Assembly (NCBI GenBank): GCA_046590205.1
Contig: JBKJTT010000050.1
Location: 1 to 49,748 of the forward strand
Source of the DNA: DATDEW01 sp046590205
GTDB taxonomy: Bacteria; Bacteroidota; Ignavibacteria; Palsa-1295
Direction of reading: 5' to 3'
Length of the DNA stretch: 49,748 bases
A program made the translations under genes and the position numbers. Below, one piece after another: positions 17,423-26,171 of this stretch (positions are counted from its first letter, which is position 1; every line of letters begins with the position of its first letter). The notes under the pieces were generated by a model. That model saw nothing but the letters and a program-made list of their open reading frames with translations, was not told the DNA's origin and made no database searches.

Positions 17423-17430
17423 TAATTTTG
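17423..17430 (+). promoter_or_regulatory. Candidate -7 box next to a start codon
   Basis: TAATTTTG is an exact TAnnTTTG match that ends 4 bases before the ATG at 17435. If used, the transcript would start at or within the start codon (leaderless). The same layout, TATCTTTG plus 4 bases plus ATG, is seen before the marC-type gene at 22198. Confidence 0.35.
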
Positions 17431-17434
17431 CAAT

Positions 17435-18178
17435 ATGGCTTTAGTTGATTCATTGCAGCGAGAAGGAAATTGGTTGTTTCGGTGGCGTGGGCAGTTGCCT
17501 ATTGTGCTGTTTGTGCTTGCTATTCCGGCTATTTATCTGACCGATACGTACTTCTTCGCGCCGCGTATCCGGACGGTGCTGCTTGTGGCGTCAGTTGCTA
17601 TGTGCATCTTCGGCCAGCTAATTCGAGCTATCGCTGTCGGGACGACGCCCCGCGGCACATCAGGAAGAAACCGCGAAGCACAGGAAGCTGAGACTCTCAA
17701 TACAAAAGGGATCTATTCCATCGTCCGTCATCCGCTTTATGTCGGCAACTATCTGATGTGGGCAGGTATTGCTCTTTTCACCTTGAGCATTCCTTATTTT
17801 ATCATTATGTCGTTGCTGTTTTGGCTTTACTATGAACGAATTATGTTTGCCGAAGAAAGATATTTGGAAGGGAAGTTCGGCGATGAATTCAGAGAGTGGG
17901 CAAATAGGGTACCGGCATTTTTACCATCAACAGGCGATCATCGCCCATCAGGGATTCCATTCTCACTCAAGACAGTTTTGCGCCGTGAATATAGCGGCAT
18001 TCTCGCTGCAGTTATCGGATTTCTTTTTGTATCAATTCTTCGCCGTCATGCAACGATCGGTATATGGCATATATCGAACGGAGAATTTTGGATACTCGGC
18101 GCGACGCTTGTCTTTACCGTTAGTTTACGCATCATCAAGAAGACAACTAATTGGCTTGACGCATCTGACCGTTCGTAA
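17435..18178 (+). CDS. Isoprenylcysteine/phospholipid methyltransferase-like membrane protein (LmtA-like)
   Basis: A 247-residue integral membrane methyltransferase of the ICMT/PEMT family. The conserved SAM-site motif GIYSIVRHPLYVGNYLMW is at residues 92-109, with the following YYERIMFAEERYLEGKFG segment that also marks the family. TPRGTSGRNR before it resembles the Leptospira lipid A phosphate methyltransferase LmtA, so a lipid A or phospholipid headgroup is a likelier acceptor than prenylcysteine; this is inference. Four or five membrane helices are present in the first two thirds, and two more occur near the C-terminus. Confidence 0.8.
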   Translation: MALVDSLQREGNWLFRWRGQLPIVLFVLAIPAIYLTDTYFFAPRIRTVLLVASVAMCIFGQLIRAIAVGTTPRGTSGRNREAQEAETLNTKGIYSIVRHPLYVGNYLMWAGIALFTLSIPYFIIMSLLFWLYYERIMFAEERYLEGKFGDEFREWANRVPAFLPSTGDHRPSGIPFSLKTVLRREYSGILAAVIGFLFVSILRRHATIGIWHISNGEFWILGATLVFTVSLRIIKKTTNWLDASDRS

Positions 18179-18185
18179 GTTGCGA

Positions 18186-18425
18186 TTATTCTTCGGATAT
18201 TTTTTTTGTTGACATCCAAGCTACGCCATAGAGTGCGGCGAATATCAAGACCACATTAAATATCCATGAGACGAACGTATCGCTCACCGAATGCGAGCGT
18301 GAATCTATCTCGATGAATGCATAGACCGAGTAGCCGATAGCTATAACGATAAATGCCCACCCAACTGGAGAGCTTGGCACGAAAAATAGTCCCTTCCGTG
18401 TAAACCAATTCATATTATTTCTCAT
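18186..18425 (-). CDS. Small two-helix membrane protein
   Basis: A 79-residue protein with two hydrophobic stretches (WAFIVIAIGYSVYAFIEI and SWIFNVVLIFAALYGVAWM), so probably two membrane helices with a charged C-terminus. No family is recognised. A second ATG four codons in (18413) is equally possible. It converges with the methyltransferase gene, stop codons 7 bases apart. Confidence 0.55.
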   Translation of the reverse strand: MRNNMNWFTRKGLFFVPSSPVGWAFIVIAIGYSVYAFIEIDSRSHSVSDTFVSWIFNVVLIFAALYGVAWMSTKKISEE

Positions 18426-18578
18426 ATTTTCTGCTTAAATTCCTCAAAAATCGCCATTTTCTGTCTGTAAAATTACGACTTTATTTTAAAGGTACAATTT
18501 TCCAAAATATGTTGTATATTCGTAATGTGTTTTTGATTCTATGATGAACAAATTTAATCACTCTAACAACAAACGAAC

Positions 18579-21512
18579 ATGAAAAAGATACTTATTGCCT
18601 TATGTTTGGTCATGCTTACGTCAGCTCCATATTCGCAGGTGCCGCGCAAGATCAGTTATCAGGGCGTGCTTGCTGACGGCTCCGGTAACTTCATCCCTGA
18701 TGGTAATCACAGCTTGACAGTGCGTCTATACGAAACAGCTTCCGGCGGAAGCATTGTCTATGAAGAGTCTCAGTCAACTGCTGTTGTCAAAGGACTATTT
18801 AATCTTATTATCGGCAGTGTAACACCAATCCCCAGTTCGCTCGCATTTGATAAAGCATATTATATGGGCGTTTCAGTTGATGGCGGCACAGAGCTTGTGC
18901 CTCGCACCGCGATCTCTGCCGCGCCGTATGCAATGTATGCATCCGTTGCAGGTGTAGCGAACTCGCTTGCTCCGGGAGTAACAGGAGTTGTTACTTCGCT
19001 CAATGAAAAGTCCGGCGCAGTTACTCTTCAAGGCGGTGGCGGTACGACAATCACAAGCGCAGGTAATGTCATTACTGTCAGCTCAACAGGCGGCGGCGGG
19101 GGGACAGGTATCCAAGGCGTACAGAGCGCAGATGGCTCTCTTGGCATTACGAATTCCACAGGACCTATCGCTGATCTATCCGTCCCCAACGGAAGTATCA
19201 CAACAGCGAAGATACTTGATGGTACAATATCAGCGGGCGATATAGCTGGTGGTGTTATCCCGACTTCTCTTCCACCGAGCGGAGCTGCTGGTGGTGATTT
19301 ATCAGGTACATATCCAAATCCGACAGTTGCAAACAATGCAATCACAACTGCAAAGATTAATGATGGAGCTGTAACGACAGGAAAGATTGCTGACGGCACA
19401 ATAGCAACTGCGGATGTAGCCGGTAATGCGATTACAAATGCGAAAGTCGGTTCCGGTGCTGCCACTAACGGACAGGTGCTTACCGCTGACGGAGCAGGTA
19501 ACTCAAGCTGGACAACGGTTTCAGGCGGCGGATTAACGTTACCTTATTCAAATTCCACGGCAAATGCAAGTACGCTATTTGCACTTACAAATACGGGACT
19601 TGGTGAAGTCGGTAAGTTCACAGTCTCAAATGCTGCAAATACTAATCATGCATTATCTGGCATCACAAATGGATCAGGGAATGGATTGTATGCATCGTCA
19701 TCAGGTAACGGTCAAACAATCGCCGGCTATAATACTGGAACAGGATTTGCAGGCTACTTCAGAGTAAATAATGCTTCCAGTAATGCAGCCGCTGTATACG
19801 GGTGGACAAATGGCGTGGGTAGAGCAGGAGAGTTTATAAATACAAACGCATCGAACTCCAGTACCTCGTTTGAAGTATCAACAAACGGTACAGGTAAAGC
19901 TGGGTTGTTTACAAACTCCAATGCTGCGGCGAACGGTATCGTTTTGCAAGCAGTCTCTACGGGTACGGGTACATCTGTCAATGCTGTCAATGGTAAGATC
20001 GGTACCGGTTCTTCCATCAGTGTGACATCAAATGCCGCCGTACGTGGTGATAACAGTGCAGGTTGGGGTGTCCTTGGTTCAAGTAGTTCAGATTACGGTG
20101 TCGTTGGCATGAGTACCGCGGGCAACGGTATTTACGGACTAACAACTGCTAATGGTGGATCATCTATCTTTGCCAGAAATGATCAATCGACCGGCTATGC
20201 GTTAGATGGTGTTTCCTATGGCGGAGCTATCAGTGTTCGCGGTACCTCAAGTACAAATAGCACAAATAGTGCAGCAAAGTTTGAGATAATCCCTACCACC
20301 AATACTTCAACAGCAATGATTGTTTCCACTAACGGTTCAGGGAAAGCTTCATTGTTCACCATTTCAAATTCCTCATCAGTTGCAAATGTCATTGAAGCAA
20401 CGACCAATGGTACGGGTTCTACAGTCCGTGGTATTCAAACAGGGACAGCTGGCAATGCTGCATATTTTACCAATACAAATGCATCAAACAATATGGCTGT
20501 TATCAACGGTACATCAGTTGGTGATGGGCCTGGTGTATTCGGATATAATACAGGCGGCGGAACAGGCGGCACATTCCGTATAGCCAACGCATCAAGCACC
20601 GCAACAGCCCTCTATGCAGAGACTAATGGAACAAGCAGCTCAAGTCATGCTGTACGTGGTGAGCATAGCGCAACATCCGGAACCGGCGCCGGTGTCTATG
20701 GCAAGACAGCATCTACAGTATCAAGTGCCAATGGTGTACTTGGGGAAGTAACTTCTACTAGCCCTGGCGGTTTTTCTGCAGGTGTTAAGGGTACAAATGC
20801 AGGTACGGGAGGTAGTGGTATCGGTGTTTGGGGATACCAAGCCGGTGATGGTTGGGGTGTCTATGGAGAGGTTGCTGATGACGGTATAGGAGTATATGGT
20901 GTTGCAAGTGACGCAGGAACAGGTGGTCAGTTTGAGGCAGCCGATGGAGGCAATGCACTCATTGCTGATCTTGGCGGATCTACTGCATCGACGACTACTA
21001 CAAACAACATCGCTATCTTCCGTGATGCGGGTACAAGACGTGCTCGTATTGATCGCACAGGCAAGGGCTTCTTCAATGGTGGTACACAGGCATCAGGCGC
21101 TGACGTAGCAGAAGCGTTTGCTGTCGTCGGTGATATTGCAAATTATGAACCAGGTGATGTACTTGTTATTGCATCAGGTCATAAACGTACCGTTGAGAAA
21201 TGCTCGAAAGCGTATGCGACAAGCGTTCTCGGTGTTCATGCAACTAAGCCGGGTATGCTTTTGACAGAGCGCGACATAGATGCAGATATGACCGACCTCG
21301 TGCCGATGGGTGTCGTTGGTGTACTTCCGACGAAAGTAACTTCACAAGGCGGTGCTATCAAGGCAGGTGACCTTCTTGTAACATCATCAAAGATGGGTTA
21401 TGCAATGAAAGGCGACTCACGCAAGATGAAGCTCGGTATGGTCATCGGCAAAGCGCTCGAGGACTTCGACGGCAAAGAAGGCATCATCAATGTCTTCGTC
21501 AATGTAAAATAA
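18579..21512 (+). CDS. Large Gly/Thr/Ser-rich fibre-like repeat protein
   Basis: A 977-residue secreted protein with phage-tail-fibre character. A signal peptide (MKKILIALCLVMLTSAPYSQ) is followed by an N-terminal beta domain (about 20-125: VPRKISYQGVLADGSGNF, AISAAPYAMYASVA). A Gly-rich linker and fibre motifs such as GDLSGTYPNPTVANNAI and ITTAKI.DGAVTTGKIADG come next. About 12 degenerate repeats of roughly 40 residues then follow, each with a 'G.AG.F...NA(S/A)SN' core. A conserved C-terminal domain starts near GADVAEAF (about 845). No T9SS tail is present. It is likely a trimeric surface fibre or adhesin; the role is inferred from composition. A terminator follows. Confidence 0.82.
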   Translation: MKKILIALCLVMLTSAPYSQVPRKISYQGVLADGSGNFIPDGNHSLTVRLYETASGGSIVYEESQSTAVVKGLFNLIIGSVTPIPSSLAFDKAYYMGVSVDGGTELVPRTAISAAPYAMYASVAGVANSLAPGVTGVVTSLNEKSGAVTLQGGGGTTITSAGNVITVSSTGGGGGTGIQGVQSADGSLGITNSTGPIADLSVPNGSITTAKILDGTISAGDIAGGVIPTSLPPSGAAGGDLSGTYPNPTVANNAITTAKINDGAVTTGKIADGTIATADVAGNAITNAKVGSGAATNGQVLTADGAGNSSWTTVSGGGLTLPYSNSTANASTLFALTNTGLGEVGKFTVSNAANTNHALSGITNGSGNGLYASSSGNGQTIAGYNTGTGFAGYFRVNNASSNAAAVYGWTNGVGRAGEFINTNASNSSTSFEVSTNGTGKAGLFTNSNAAANGIVLQAVSTGTGTSVNAVNGKIGTGSSISVTSNAAVRGDNSAGWGVLGSSSSDYGVVGMSTAGNGIYGLTTANGGSSIFARNDQSTGYALDGVSYGGAISVRGTSSTNSTNSAAKFEIIPTTNTSTAMIVSTNGSGKASLFTISNSSSVANVIEATTNGTGSTVRGIQTGTAGNAAYFTNTNASNNMAVINGTSVGDGPGVFGYNTGGGTGGTFRIANASSTATALYAETNGTSSSSHAVRGEHSATSGTGAGVYGKTASTVSSANGVLGEVTSTSPGGFSAGVKGTNAGTGGSGIGVWGYQAGDGWGVYGEVADDGIGVYGVASDAGTGGQFEAADGGNALIADLGGSTASTTTTNNIAIFRDAGTRRARIDRTGKGFFNGGTQASGADVAEAFAVVGDIANYEPGDVLVIASGHKRTVEKCSKAYATSVLGVHATKPGMLLTERDIDADMTDLVPMGVVGVLPTKVTSQGGAIKAGDLLVTSSKMGYAMKGDSRKMKLGMVIGKALEDFDGKEGIINVFVNVK

Positions 21513-21539
21513 TCTTCTACCGTTAAAGGAGAGTTCAGA

Positions 21540-21564
21540 GGGCGGATACTATCCGCCCTTTTTT
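21540..21564 (+). terminator. Rho-independent terminator
   Basis: Perfect stem GGGCGGAT / ATCCGCCC with a 3-base loop and a T-run. It ends the fibre gene and abuts the convergent marC-type gene's stop codon. Confidence 0.92.
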
Positions 21565-22198
21565 ATTGCAAAATATCTTGGATGATGGGCTTGAGTCCGC
21601 TGAAGAAGAACTCGACGGCGATGACCATGATGATAAGACCCATTAAGCGCATCATGATTTTTGTGCCCGTATCACCTAAGATATGTATTGCCTTCGATGC
21701 GCCTGTGAGCGAGAGCCAAACTATCAAACATACAACAGCGATAGCAGCGATGAGAACAACCTGCATCTGCCACGTTGCAGCATCTTCCATCAAGACGATA
21801 GAGTTTGCAATTGCGCCCGGTCCGCAAAGCATCGGGATAGCAAGCGGCGTAATAGAAATATCATTGATGTACTGCTTCTTGAATGACTCGTCAACATTTG
21901 TGCGGACAAGTTTTGCTTGGAGCATATCGAAGCCCATCATAAAGAAAATAATGCCGCCGACGATACGCAGTGAGTTGATAGAGATGTTAAAGAACTTAAA
22001 AATGAACTGCCCCGTGAATGCAAAGAGCACAATAGCAAAGAATGCAACGATGACTGCTTTGCGCGCTGTCTTGCTTCGCTCGGCGGGGGTGAGCGAAGCG
22101 GTCATGGTCAGATACACCGGCATAATGCCGATGGGGTCGATAATAGCGAGAAACGATGTAAAAGCTAATAGCCCGAATGTTGCAACTGCGTCTAACAT
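21563..22198 (-). CDS. MarC family integral membrane protein
   Basis: A 211-residue six-helix membrane protein of the MarC (UPF0056) family. Typical motifs are FLAIIDPIGIMPVYLTMT (residues 17-34), GGIIFFMMGFDML and ISITPLAIPMLCGPGAI (about 113-129). The family was once linked to multiple antibiotic resistance, but no transport function is proven. Length matches the family. The stop lies just past the fibre-gene terminator. A TATCTTTG box lies 4 bases before the ATG. Confidence 0.92.
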   Translation of the reverse strand: MLDAVATFGLLAFTSFLAIIDPIGIMPVYLTMTASLTPAERSKTARKAVIVAFFAIVLFAFTGQFIFKFFNISINSLRIVGGIIFFMMGFDMLQAKLVRTNVDESFKKQYINDISITPLAIPMLCGPGAIANSIVLMEDAATWQMQVVLIAAIAVVCLIVWLSLTGASKAIHILGDTGTKIMMRLMGLIIMVIAVEFFFSGLKPIIQDILQ

Positions 22199-22202
22199 AG
22201 TG

Positions 22203-22210
22203 CAAAGATA
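22203..22210 (-). promoter_or_regulatory. Candidate -7 box next to the marC-type start
   Basis: Minus-strand TATCTTTG, an exact consensus match, 4 bases upstream of the ATG at 22198. As at 17423, a transcript from here would be leaderless or nearly so. Confidence 0.4.
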
Positions 22211-22228
22211 CGGATATTAGGGGAGGCA

Positions 22229-22885
22229 TTACTCCACAACCTTATACCTCCCACCCAACTCCTTCTTCCTTACTGCCTCGAAGTGCCACCATTCGTTTTG
22301 GATTGGGCGAAGACCTGCTTGACGCATCACTTCGCGCAGGAAGCGACGGTTGAGGTATTGCTCTTGCGTTAGCTTTCCTTCTTTGAGATGTTTCTCCTCG
22401 AAGCGCGGCTCGGATAGCAGCGTGAACTCGTCGTACTTCGTGCCCATATCAAGTTCTTTACCTGTCTCATCTATAATGGTGCAATCCACTGCAAGCCCGT
22501 AGTTATGGATCGATGTCCCGCCTGAACTCGAGACATACCGTGCAAGCGGCGTGCCGCGAACCTTCTGATAAAGTTTTTTCTGGACTGATACAGGTCGCAT
22601 AGCGTCAAGCACAACAAGGGTAAGTCGCGGCTCCATTGCTTTCATGACCATCGCTGCCTTCGCAAGCCGCTCGGCAGCAAGCGGATGAAGATATGTTTTC
22701 CAATCAGAAGGATACAGTTGCTCGCCTGTAAAGTTATTCGCCGTCTTGTATCGGATGCCCAGTTTTATGAACTTCATCGTATCAAGCAGGACGAAGTTAG
22801 TGGGGACTGTCTGCGCAAGGACTGACGAACTTAGAAAGAGTATGCACAGTATAAGATATGTTTTCAATACATTATTCAAAGTCAA
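22229..22885 (-). CDS. M15D D-Ala-D-Ala dipeptidase (VanX/DdpX-like)
   Basis: A 218-residue zinc peptidase of family M15D, which cleaves D-Ala-D-Ala dipeptide. A signal peptide (to about residue 25) sends it to the periplasm, where a role in peptidoglycan dipeptide recycling is likelier than vancomycin resistance, since no vanHA genes are near. The zinc and catalytic residues are visible: Arg97 (DAMRPVS), His127 and Asp134 in SIHNYGLAVDC, then Glu198 and His201 in NEWWHFE. The start overlaps the preceding lipoprotein gene by 14 bases, so the two are very likely co-translated. Confidence 0.9.
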   Translation of the reverse strand: MTLNNVLKTYLILCILFLSSSVLAQTVPTNFVLLDTMKFIKLGIRYKTANNFTGEQLYPSDWKTYLHPLAAERLAKAAMVMKAMEPRLTLVVLDAMRPVSVQKKLYQKVRGTPLARYVSSSGGTSIHNYGLAVDCTIIDETGKELDMGTKYDEFTLLSEPRFEEKHLKEGKLTQEQYLNRRFLREVMRQAGLRPIQNEWWHFEAVRKKELGGRYKVVE

Positions 22886-23606
22886 GACCGGTTAATGGAG
22901 CAAGATATTCTGAACGGTCAACAAATCCGCTATCAACAGGAAGCTTTTTGATTTTCTCGTATGTGACATCGTCTATCCATAGTGTCCCTTTACCTTCGAT
23001 TGCAAATGCGATACGAACATAGCCTGCTCTTTGGGGAACATCAACTTCAATATGATACTGCTGCCAGTCTGTTGTATTTGTAATCGGGGAAGGGTCGAGA
23101 TATCCAGAATGATCATAAAAATATTTGCTAAGCTTTTTCCGTTTACTTTCGAGGTCTATGCCGGTATTGTCCTTGATAAAATCTTGTGTTATTTCAATTG
23201 GGTTGGTGCTTTCATCAGTCGGTATGTCCTCGTTTGCTTTAAAGACAAACGCTGAAGCACTTGCTACACCTACCAAGTCTTTCACTTTTGCCCAGTATGA
23301 GAATCTTACTCTATATCCTGTAAAAAATTCGGATGAATGGAAAGCGCTTCCAAAACCCAGATTGCTATTGGCTGAATCTTCAACGCTTTTGATAACAGCA
23401 CTATACTTACCAGAATGGATGGTTGTATTATCGCGATAAACTTTTGATTTTGAGTTTTGCGGATACCATGTATTCCATGAATGAGCAGAATCTAACCAAG
23501 TAAAAACGTTTTGTTCAGAATTGCTTGGCTCAGTATCTTCAACATTCTTCTTACATCCGAAGAGGAAGAGTAGAACAGCGAGTGTAGGAATCAGTGATTT
23601 CTTCAT
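22872..23606 (-). CDS. Lipoprotein with carbohydrate-binding-like domain
   Basis: A 244-residue lipoprotein with lipobox (LLFLFGC, Cys18). The mature part has the jelly-roll pattern of CBM-like or discoidin-like domains: 'HSGKYSAVIKS' near residue 67, 'YRVRFSYWAKV' and 'DWQQYHIEVDVP' to 'GTLWIDDVTYEK', the last being the usual closing strand. Such modules often bind sugars. It lies directly upstream of the M15 dipeptidase with a 14-base overlap; a role in wall metabolism is a guess. Confidence 0.78.
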   Translation of the reverse strand: MKKSLIPTLAVLLFLFGCKKNVEDTEPSNSEQNVFTWLDSAHSWNTWYPQNSKSKVYRDNTTIHSGKYSAVIKSVEDSANSNLGFGSAFHSSEFFTGYRVRFSYWAKVKDLVGVASASAFVFKANEDIPTDESTNPIEITQDFIKDNTGIDLESKRKKLSKYFYDHSGYLDPSPITNTTDWQQYHIEVDVPQRAGYVRIAFAIEGKGTLWIDDVTYEKIKKLPVDSGFVDRSEYLAPLTGLDFE

Positions 23607-23637
23607 TGATTTAGTATATGTATGCTGTATGCACCTA

Positions 23638-23645
23638 CAAAGATA
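23638..23645 (-). promoter_or_regulatory. Candidate -7 box for the lipoprotein-dipeptidase pair
   Basis: Minus-strand TATCTTTG, an exact TAnnTTTG match, 32 bases upstream of the ATG at 23606. It sits in the short gap after the sugar dehydrogenase gene. No convincing -33 element is seen. Confidence 0.4.
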
Positions 23646-23648
23646 CGC

Positions 23649-24779
23649 CTATTTCCTTCTTATCCGATATATCTTGTCATCACCTTTGCGGGGTTTGCCT
23701 CTGCCATCTTTGTTGGAGGTCGAGAAGTAGATTGCGCCGTCGGGTCCTTCGGCTATCTCGCGGATACGACCAAAGTCTATATCTGCCATCAATTCATGTG
23801 AAAGGATCTTCTTTGGATTTGTCGGATCAACTATTACTCGCATCATACCATTGCCGCGCAGACATCCGAAAAAGAAATTATTCTTGAAGAGCGCAATAGA
23901 ATCAGAATGATAGAACATGCCAGATGCCGGTGCGATAGCGGGAGTGAATTCAAGAACGGGAGATTCCATACCTGCTTGTGACTTGTCATGCGAAACAATA
24001 GGCCATCCGTAGTTCTTTCCTTTTTCGATGATATTGACTTCGTCGCCGCCGCCTTTTCCGTCGAAGGTAGAAGGTCCGTGTTCGGTCGAGTAGAGAATGT
24101 CTGTTCCCGGGTACCAGTCAATGCCTTGCGGATTGCGATGACCAAAACTCCAGAGCGGATTCCCGGGATACGGGTTATCCGTTGGAACAGAACCGTCAGC
24201 GTTGATGCGTAATATCTTTCCGCTTAGATGATTAATATCTTGCGCTAATTTTTCCTCAGTTGCATCGCCTGTGGTTGCATAGAGTTTACCGTCGGGTCCG
24301 AAACGCAGACGACAACCTGCATGATTACTTGCTGCGAGAATATTATCGAGTATGATCTTCGGATTGCTAATGCTTGTAGCTTCATCGGTATAGCGCACGA
24401 TCCGGACAAACATATTATCATCTTTTCGGTAGGCATAACTGATGTAGATGAACTTGTTCGTTTTATATGATGGGTCGAGTGTTAGCCCCATAAGTCCGGC
24501 TTCGCCATCTTGTGAAGCATCTGTAAATACATGAAGCGGATTCTGATTGAGTTTGCCTCCAACGATCTCTCGAAGTTTTCCGTTGCGCTCGACAAAGAGC
24601 ATTCTCTTTGCATCAGTGAAAACGATGCTCCAGGGGATGGTGAGGTTTTCTGCGAATACTTCTATGGTATAGGGTTTTGAAGCGGTTGTATCTTTATCAG
24701 ATACATAGTGTTCACGTGTTGAACATTGTGAACAGCTCATCAGGAACATGGGGAGGAGAAATGAGAGGTATATTTTCAT
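23649..24779 (-). CDS. PQQ-dependent sugar dehydrogenase-like lipoprotein
   Basis: A 376-residue soluble-glucose-dehydrogenase-type six-bladed propeller (GSDH / YliI family). Members oxidise aldose sugars using PQQ. An N-terminal lipobox (LMSC, Cys16) anchors it to a membrane. Family motifs visible are 'NLTIPWSIVF', 'DGEAGLMGLTLDP', 'SNHAGCRLRFGPDGKLYATTGD', 'LSGKILRINADG', 'GHRNPQGIDW' and 'EHGP..DGKGGGDEVNII'. The His-containing SNHAGCRL and GHRNPQG segments are where PQQ normally binds. The true substrate is unknown. Confidence 0.9.
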   Translation of the reverse strand: MKIYLSFLLPMFLMSCSQCSTREHYVSDKDTTASKPYTIEVFAENLTIPWSIVFTDAKRMLFVERNGKLREIVGGKLNQNPLHVFTDASQDGEAGLMGLTLDPSYKTNKFIYISYAYRKDDNMFVRIVRYTDEATSISNPKIILDNILAASNHAGCRLRFGPDGKLYATTGDATEEKLAQDINHLSGKILRINADGSVPTDNPYPGNPLWSFGHRNPQGIDWYPGTDILYSTEHGPSTFDGKGGGDEVNIIEKGKNYGWPIVSHDKSQAGMESPVLEFTPAIAPASGMFYHSDSIALFKNNFFFGCLRGNGMMRVIVDPTNPKKILSHELMADIDFGRIREIAEGPDGAIYFSTSNKDGRGKPRKGDDKIYRIRRK

Positions 24780-24922
24780 GTTGTTAACTCCTTGACTCTT
24801 ATCAACATGATACTCCTCTCTAATGATTTCCTATCCTCTGACCTGACACCTAACCATCCCCCGTAGTGTTTACAGCCCGATTCTAAATATTTTTTCTAAC
24901 CACCTACTATATATACACTACA

Positions 24923-25351
24923 ATGGTACGTTCAGCAACATCAGTTTGGACAGGACTTGGCAAATCAGGTTCTGGTTCAGTTACAACAGGTTCAGGAGTT
25001 ATCAGCGGCTTGCCGTATAACTTCACACAGCGTTTTGGTGAAGAAAAGGGTACGAACCCAGAAGAGCTTATCGCCGCTGCACATGCAGGATGCTACGCAA
25101 TGGCATTCGCAGTTCGCCTTGAGAATAACGGTATTACGCCGGAGCAGATCACTGCAACGGCAAATGTAACGATGGAAAAGACCGATGCAGGTATGACCAT
25201 CACCAAAAGCCATCTTGTGATGAGTGCGAAGGTGCCGGGCATGGATGATGCAGCATTCCAGGAACATGCGAACGGCGCAAAAGAGGGCTGCCCCATCTCG
25301 CGTCTTCTTTCTCCTGCAATTGAGATCACGCTTGAAGCTACATTAGCGTAA
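24923..25351 (+). CDS. osmC: OsmC-type organic hydroperoxide peroxidase
   Basis: A 142-residue OsmC/Ohr-family thiol peroxidase that reduces organic peroxides. The two reactive cysteines are conserved: Cys57 in HAGCYAMAF and Cys123 in EGCPISRLL. 'GTNPEELIAAAHAGC' (43-57) and the N-terminal 'VWTGLGKSGSGSVTTGSG' are typical of the OsmC branch rather than Ohr. Complete length. No clear promoter box lies upstream. Confidence 0.94.
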   Translation: MVRSATSVWTGLGKSGSGSVTTGSGVISGLPYNFTQRFGEEKGTNPEELIAAAHAGCYAMAFAVRLENNGITPEQITATANVTMEKTDAGMTITKSHLVMSAKVPGMDDAAFQEHANGAKEGCPISRLLSPAIEITLEATLA

Positions 25352-25379
25352 GCAGTAGCCAATGGACAGTTGTAAAAGG

Positions 25380-26111
25380 TCAGAGTGAGAGCTCTGACCT
25401 TTTCTTTATAATTGATGCAGCTTCTTCAACTTCTATTTTTCTCCCACATATTTCTGAAAGTGTAGCGGACTCTCTCTCAAGCAAAGATTTCATCTTTGCT
25501 TTTTGCTCATCATCTATCTTTAAGAATTCCGGCAGGCGAAGATGTTCTTTGTCTAAAAGGATACTTCCATGTTGTAAGACGGCATTCCCGAATCTCCGCT
25601 GCGCCGAGCCGATGACCTTCTTGCCTTCAAACGTCACTTCATGCCGCGAGATGCTTGCAAAACATGCGATGTTCGTTGCAAGACCTTCTTTATATACTTC
25701 ACGCGTTGTCTTCCCTGCTTCGTTCGATGTGAGTTGAAGTTTCTCGCCTGTCAGAGGACGGAGTGCATCAACGAGCAATTCGATAATTGCATTATGAACT
25801 GCATAGACACCTTGCGATGGCTCGAAACGTTGGATAACAGCGTAGGTTAGTTCTTCTGCGTGATAAACGGCGCGACCGCCAGTAGGTCGGCGGACAACAT
25901 CAATGCCTTCTTTCTTACAAGTATCCATATCTATCTCATCATCTTTTTGCTGATAGCCAAGCGAGATAGCGTACGGCTTCCATGAATAGAGCCGAAGGAT
26001 GGGGGAGAAGTCCGGATTTTCCCGTGCTTCAAGCACAAGCTCCTCATCGCGGCGCATGTGATATGCCCCGTCACGGAGAAATTCGGTTTGGATGCGGAAA
26101 GTTTGTAACAA
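25380..26111 (-). CDS. LipM/LplA-type lipoate/octanoate transferase
   Basis: A 243-residue protein of the BPL/LplA family, acting in lipoylation of dehydrogenase E2 and glycine-cleavage H proteins. Motifs: 'LRLYSWKPYAISLGYQQ' (39-55), 'VVRRPTGGRAVYHAEELTYA', then 'ACFASISRHEVTFEGKKVIGSAQRR' (read in two parts), with Cys before the strand as in the amidotransferase/octanoyltransferase LipM, and a substrate-binding Lys in GKKVIGSAQ. LipM is favoured over LplA but not certain. The start is TTG at 26111; the first ATG (codon 19) would remove the conserved first strand. It diverges from the lptG-like gene. Confidence 0.82.
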   Translation of the reverse strand: MLQTFRIQTEFLRDGAYHMRRDEELVLEARENPDFSPILRLYSWKPYAISLGYQQKDDEIDMDTCKKEGIDVVRRPTGGRAVYHAEELTYAVIQRFEPSQGVYAVHNAIIELLVDALRPLTGEKLQLTSNEAGKTTREVYKEGLATNIACFASISRHEVTFEGKKVIGSAQRRFGNAVLQHGSILLDKEHLRLPEFLKIDDEQKAKMKSLLERESATLSEICGRKIEVEEAASIIKKRSELSL

Positions 26112-26171
26112 AGTGTTGGGAGAACGTTAGAGATAATGTGTAAGTTTTGAGTATTGATAAATTAACATAAC

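Noticed and set aside
19200..20950. Repeated units in the fibre gene as a possible CRISPR or tandem DNA array
   Set aside because: The repeats are degenerate, protein-level repeats within one open frame; no constant-length DNA repeats and spacers are present.
22229..22885. VanX-like dipeptidase as a vancomycin resistance gene
   Set aside because: It has a signal peptide, stands with a lipoprotein gene and has no vanH, vanA or vanS-type neighbours; dipeptide recycling is the simpler reading.
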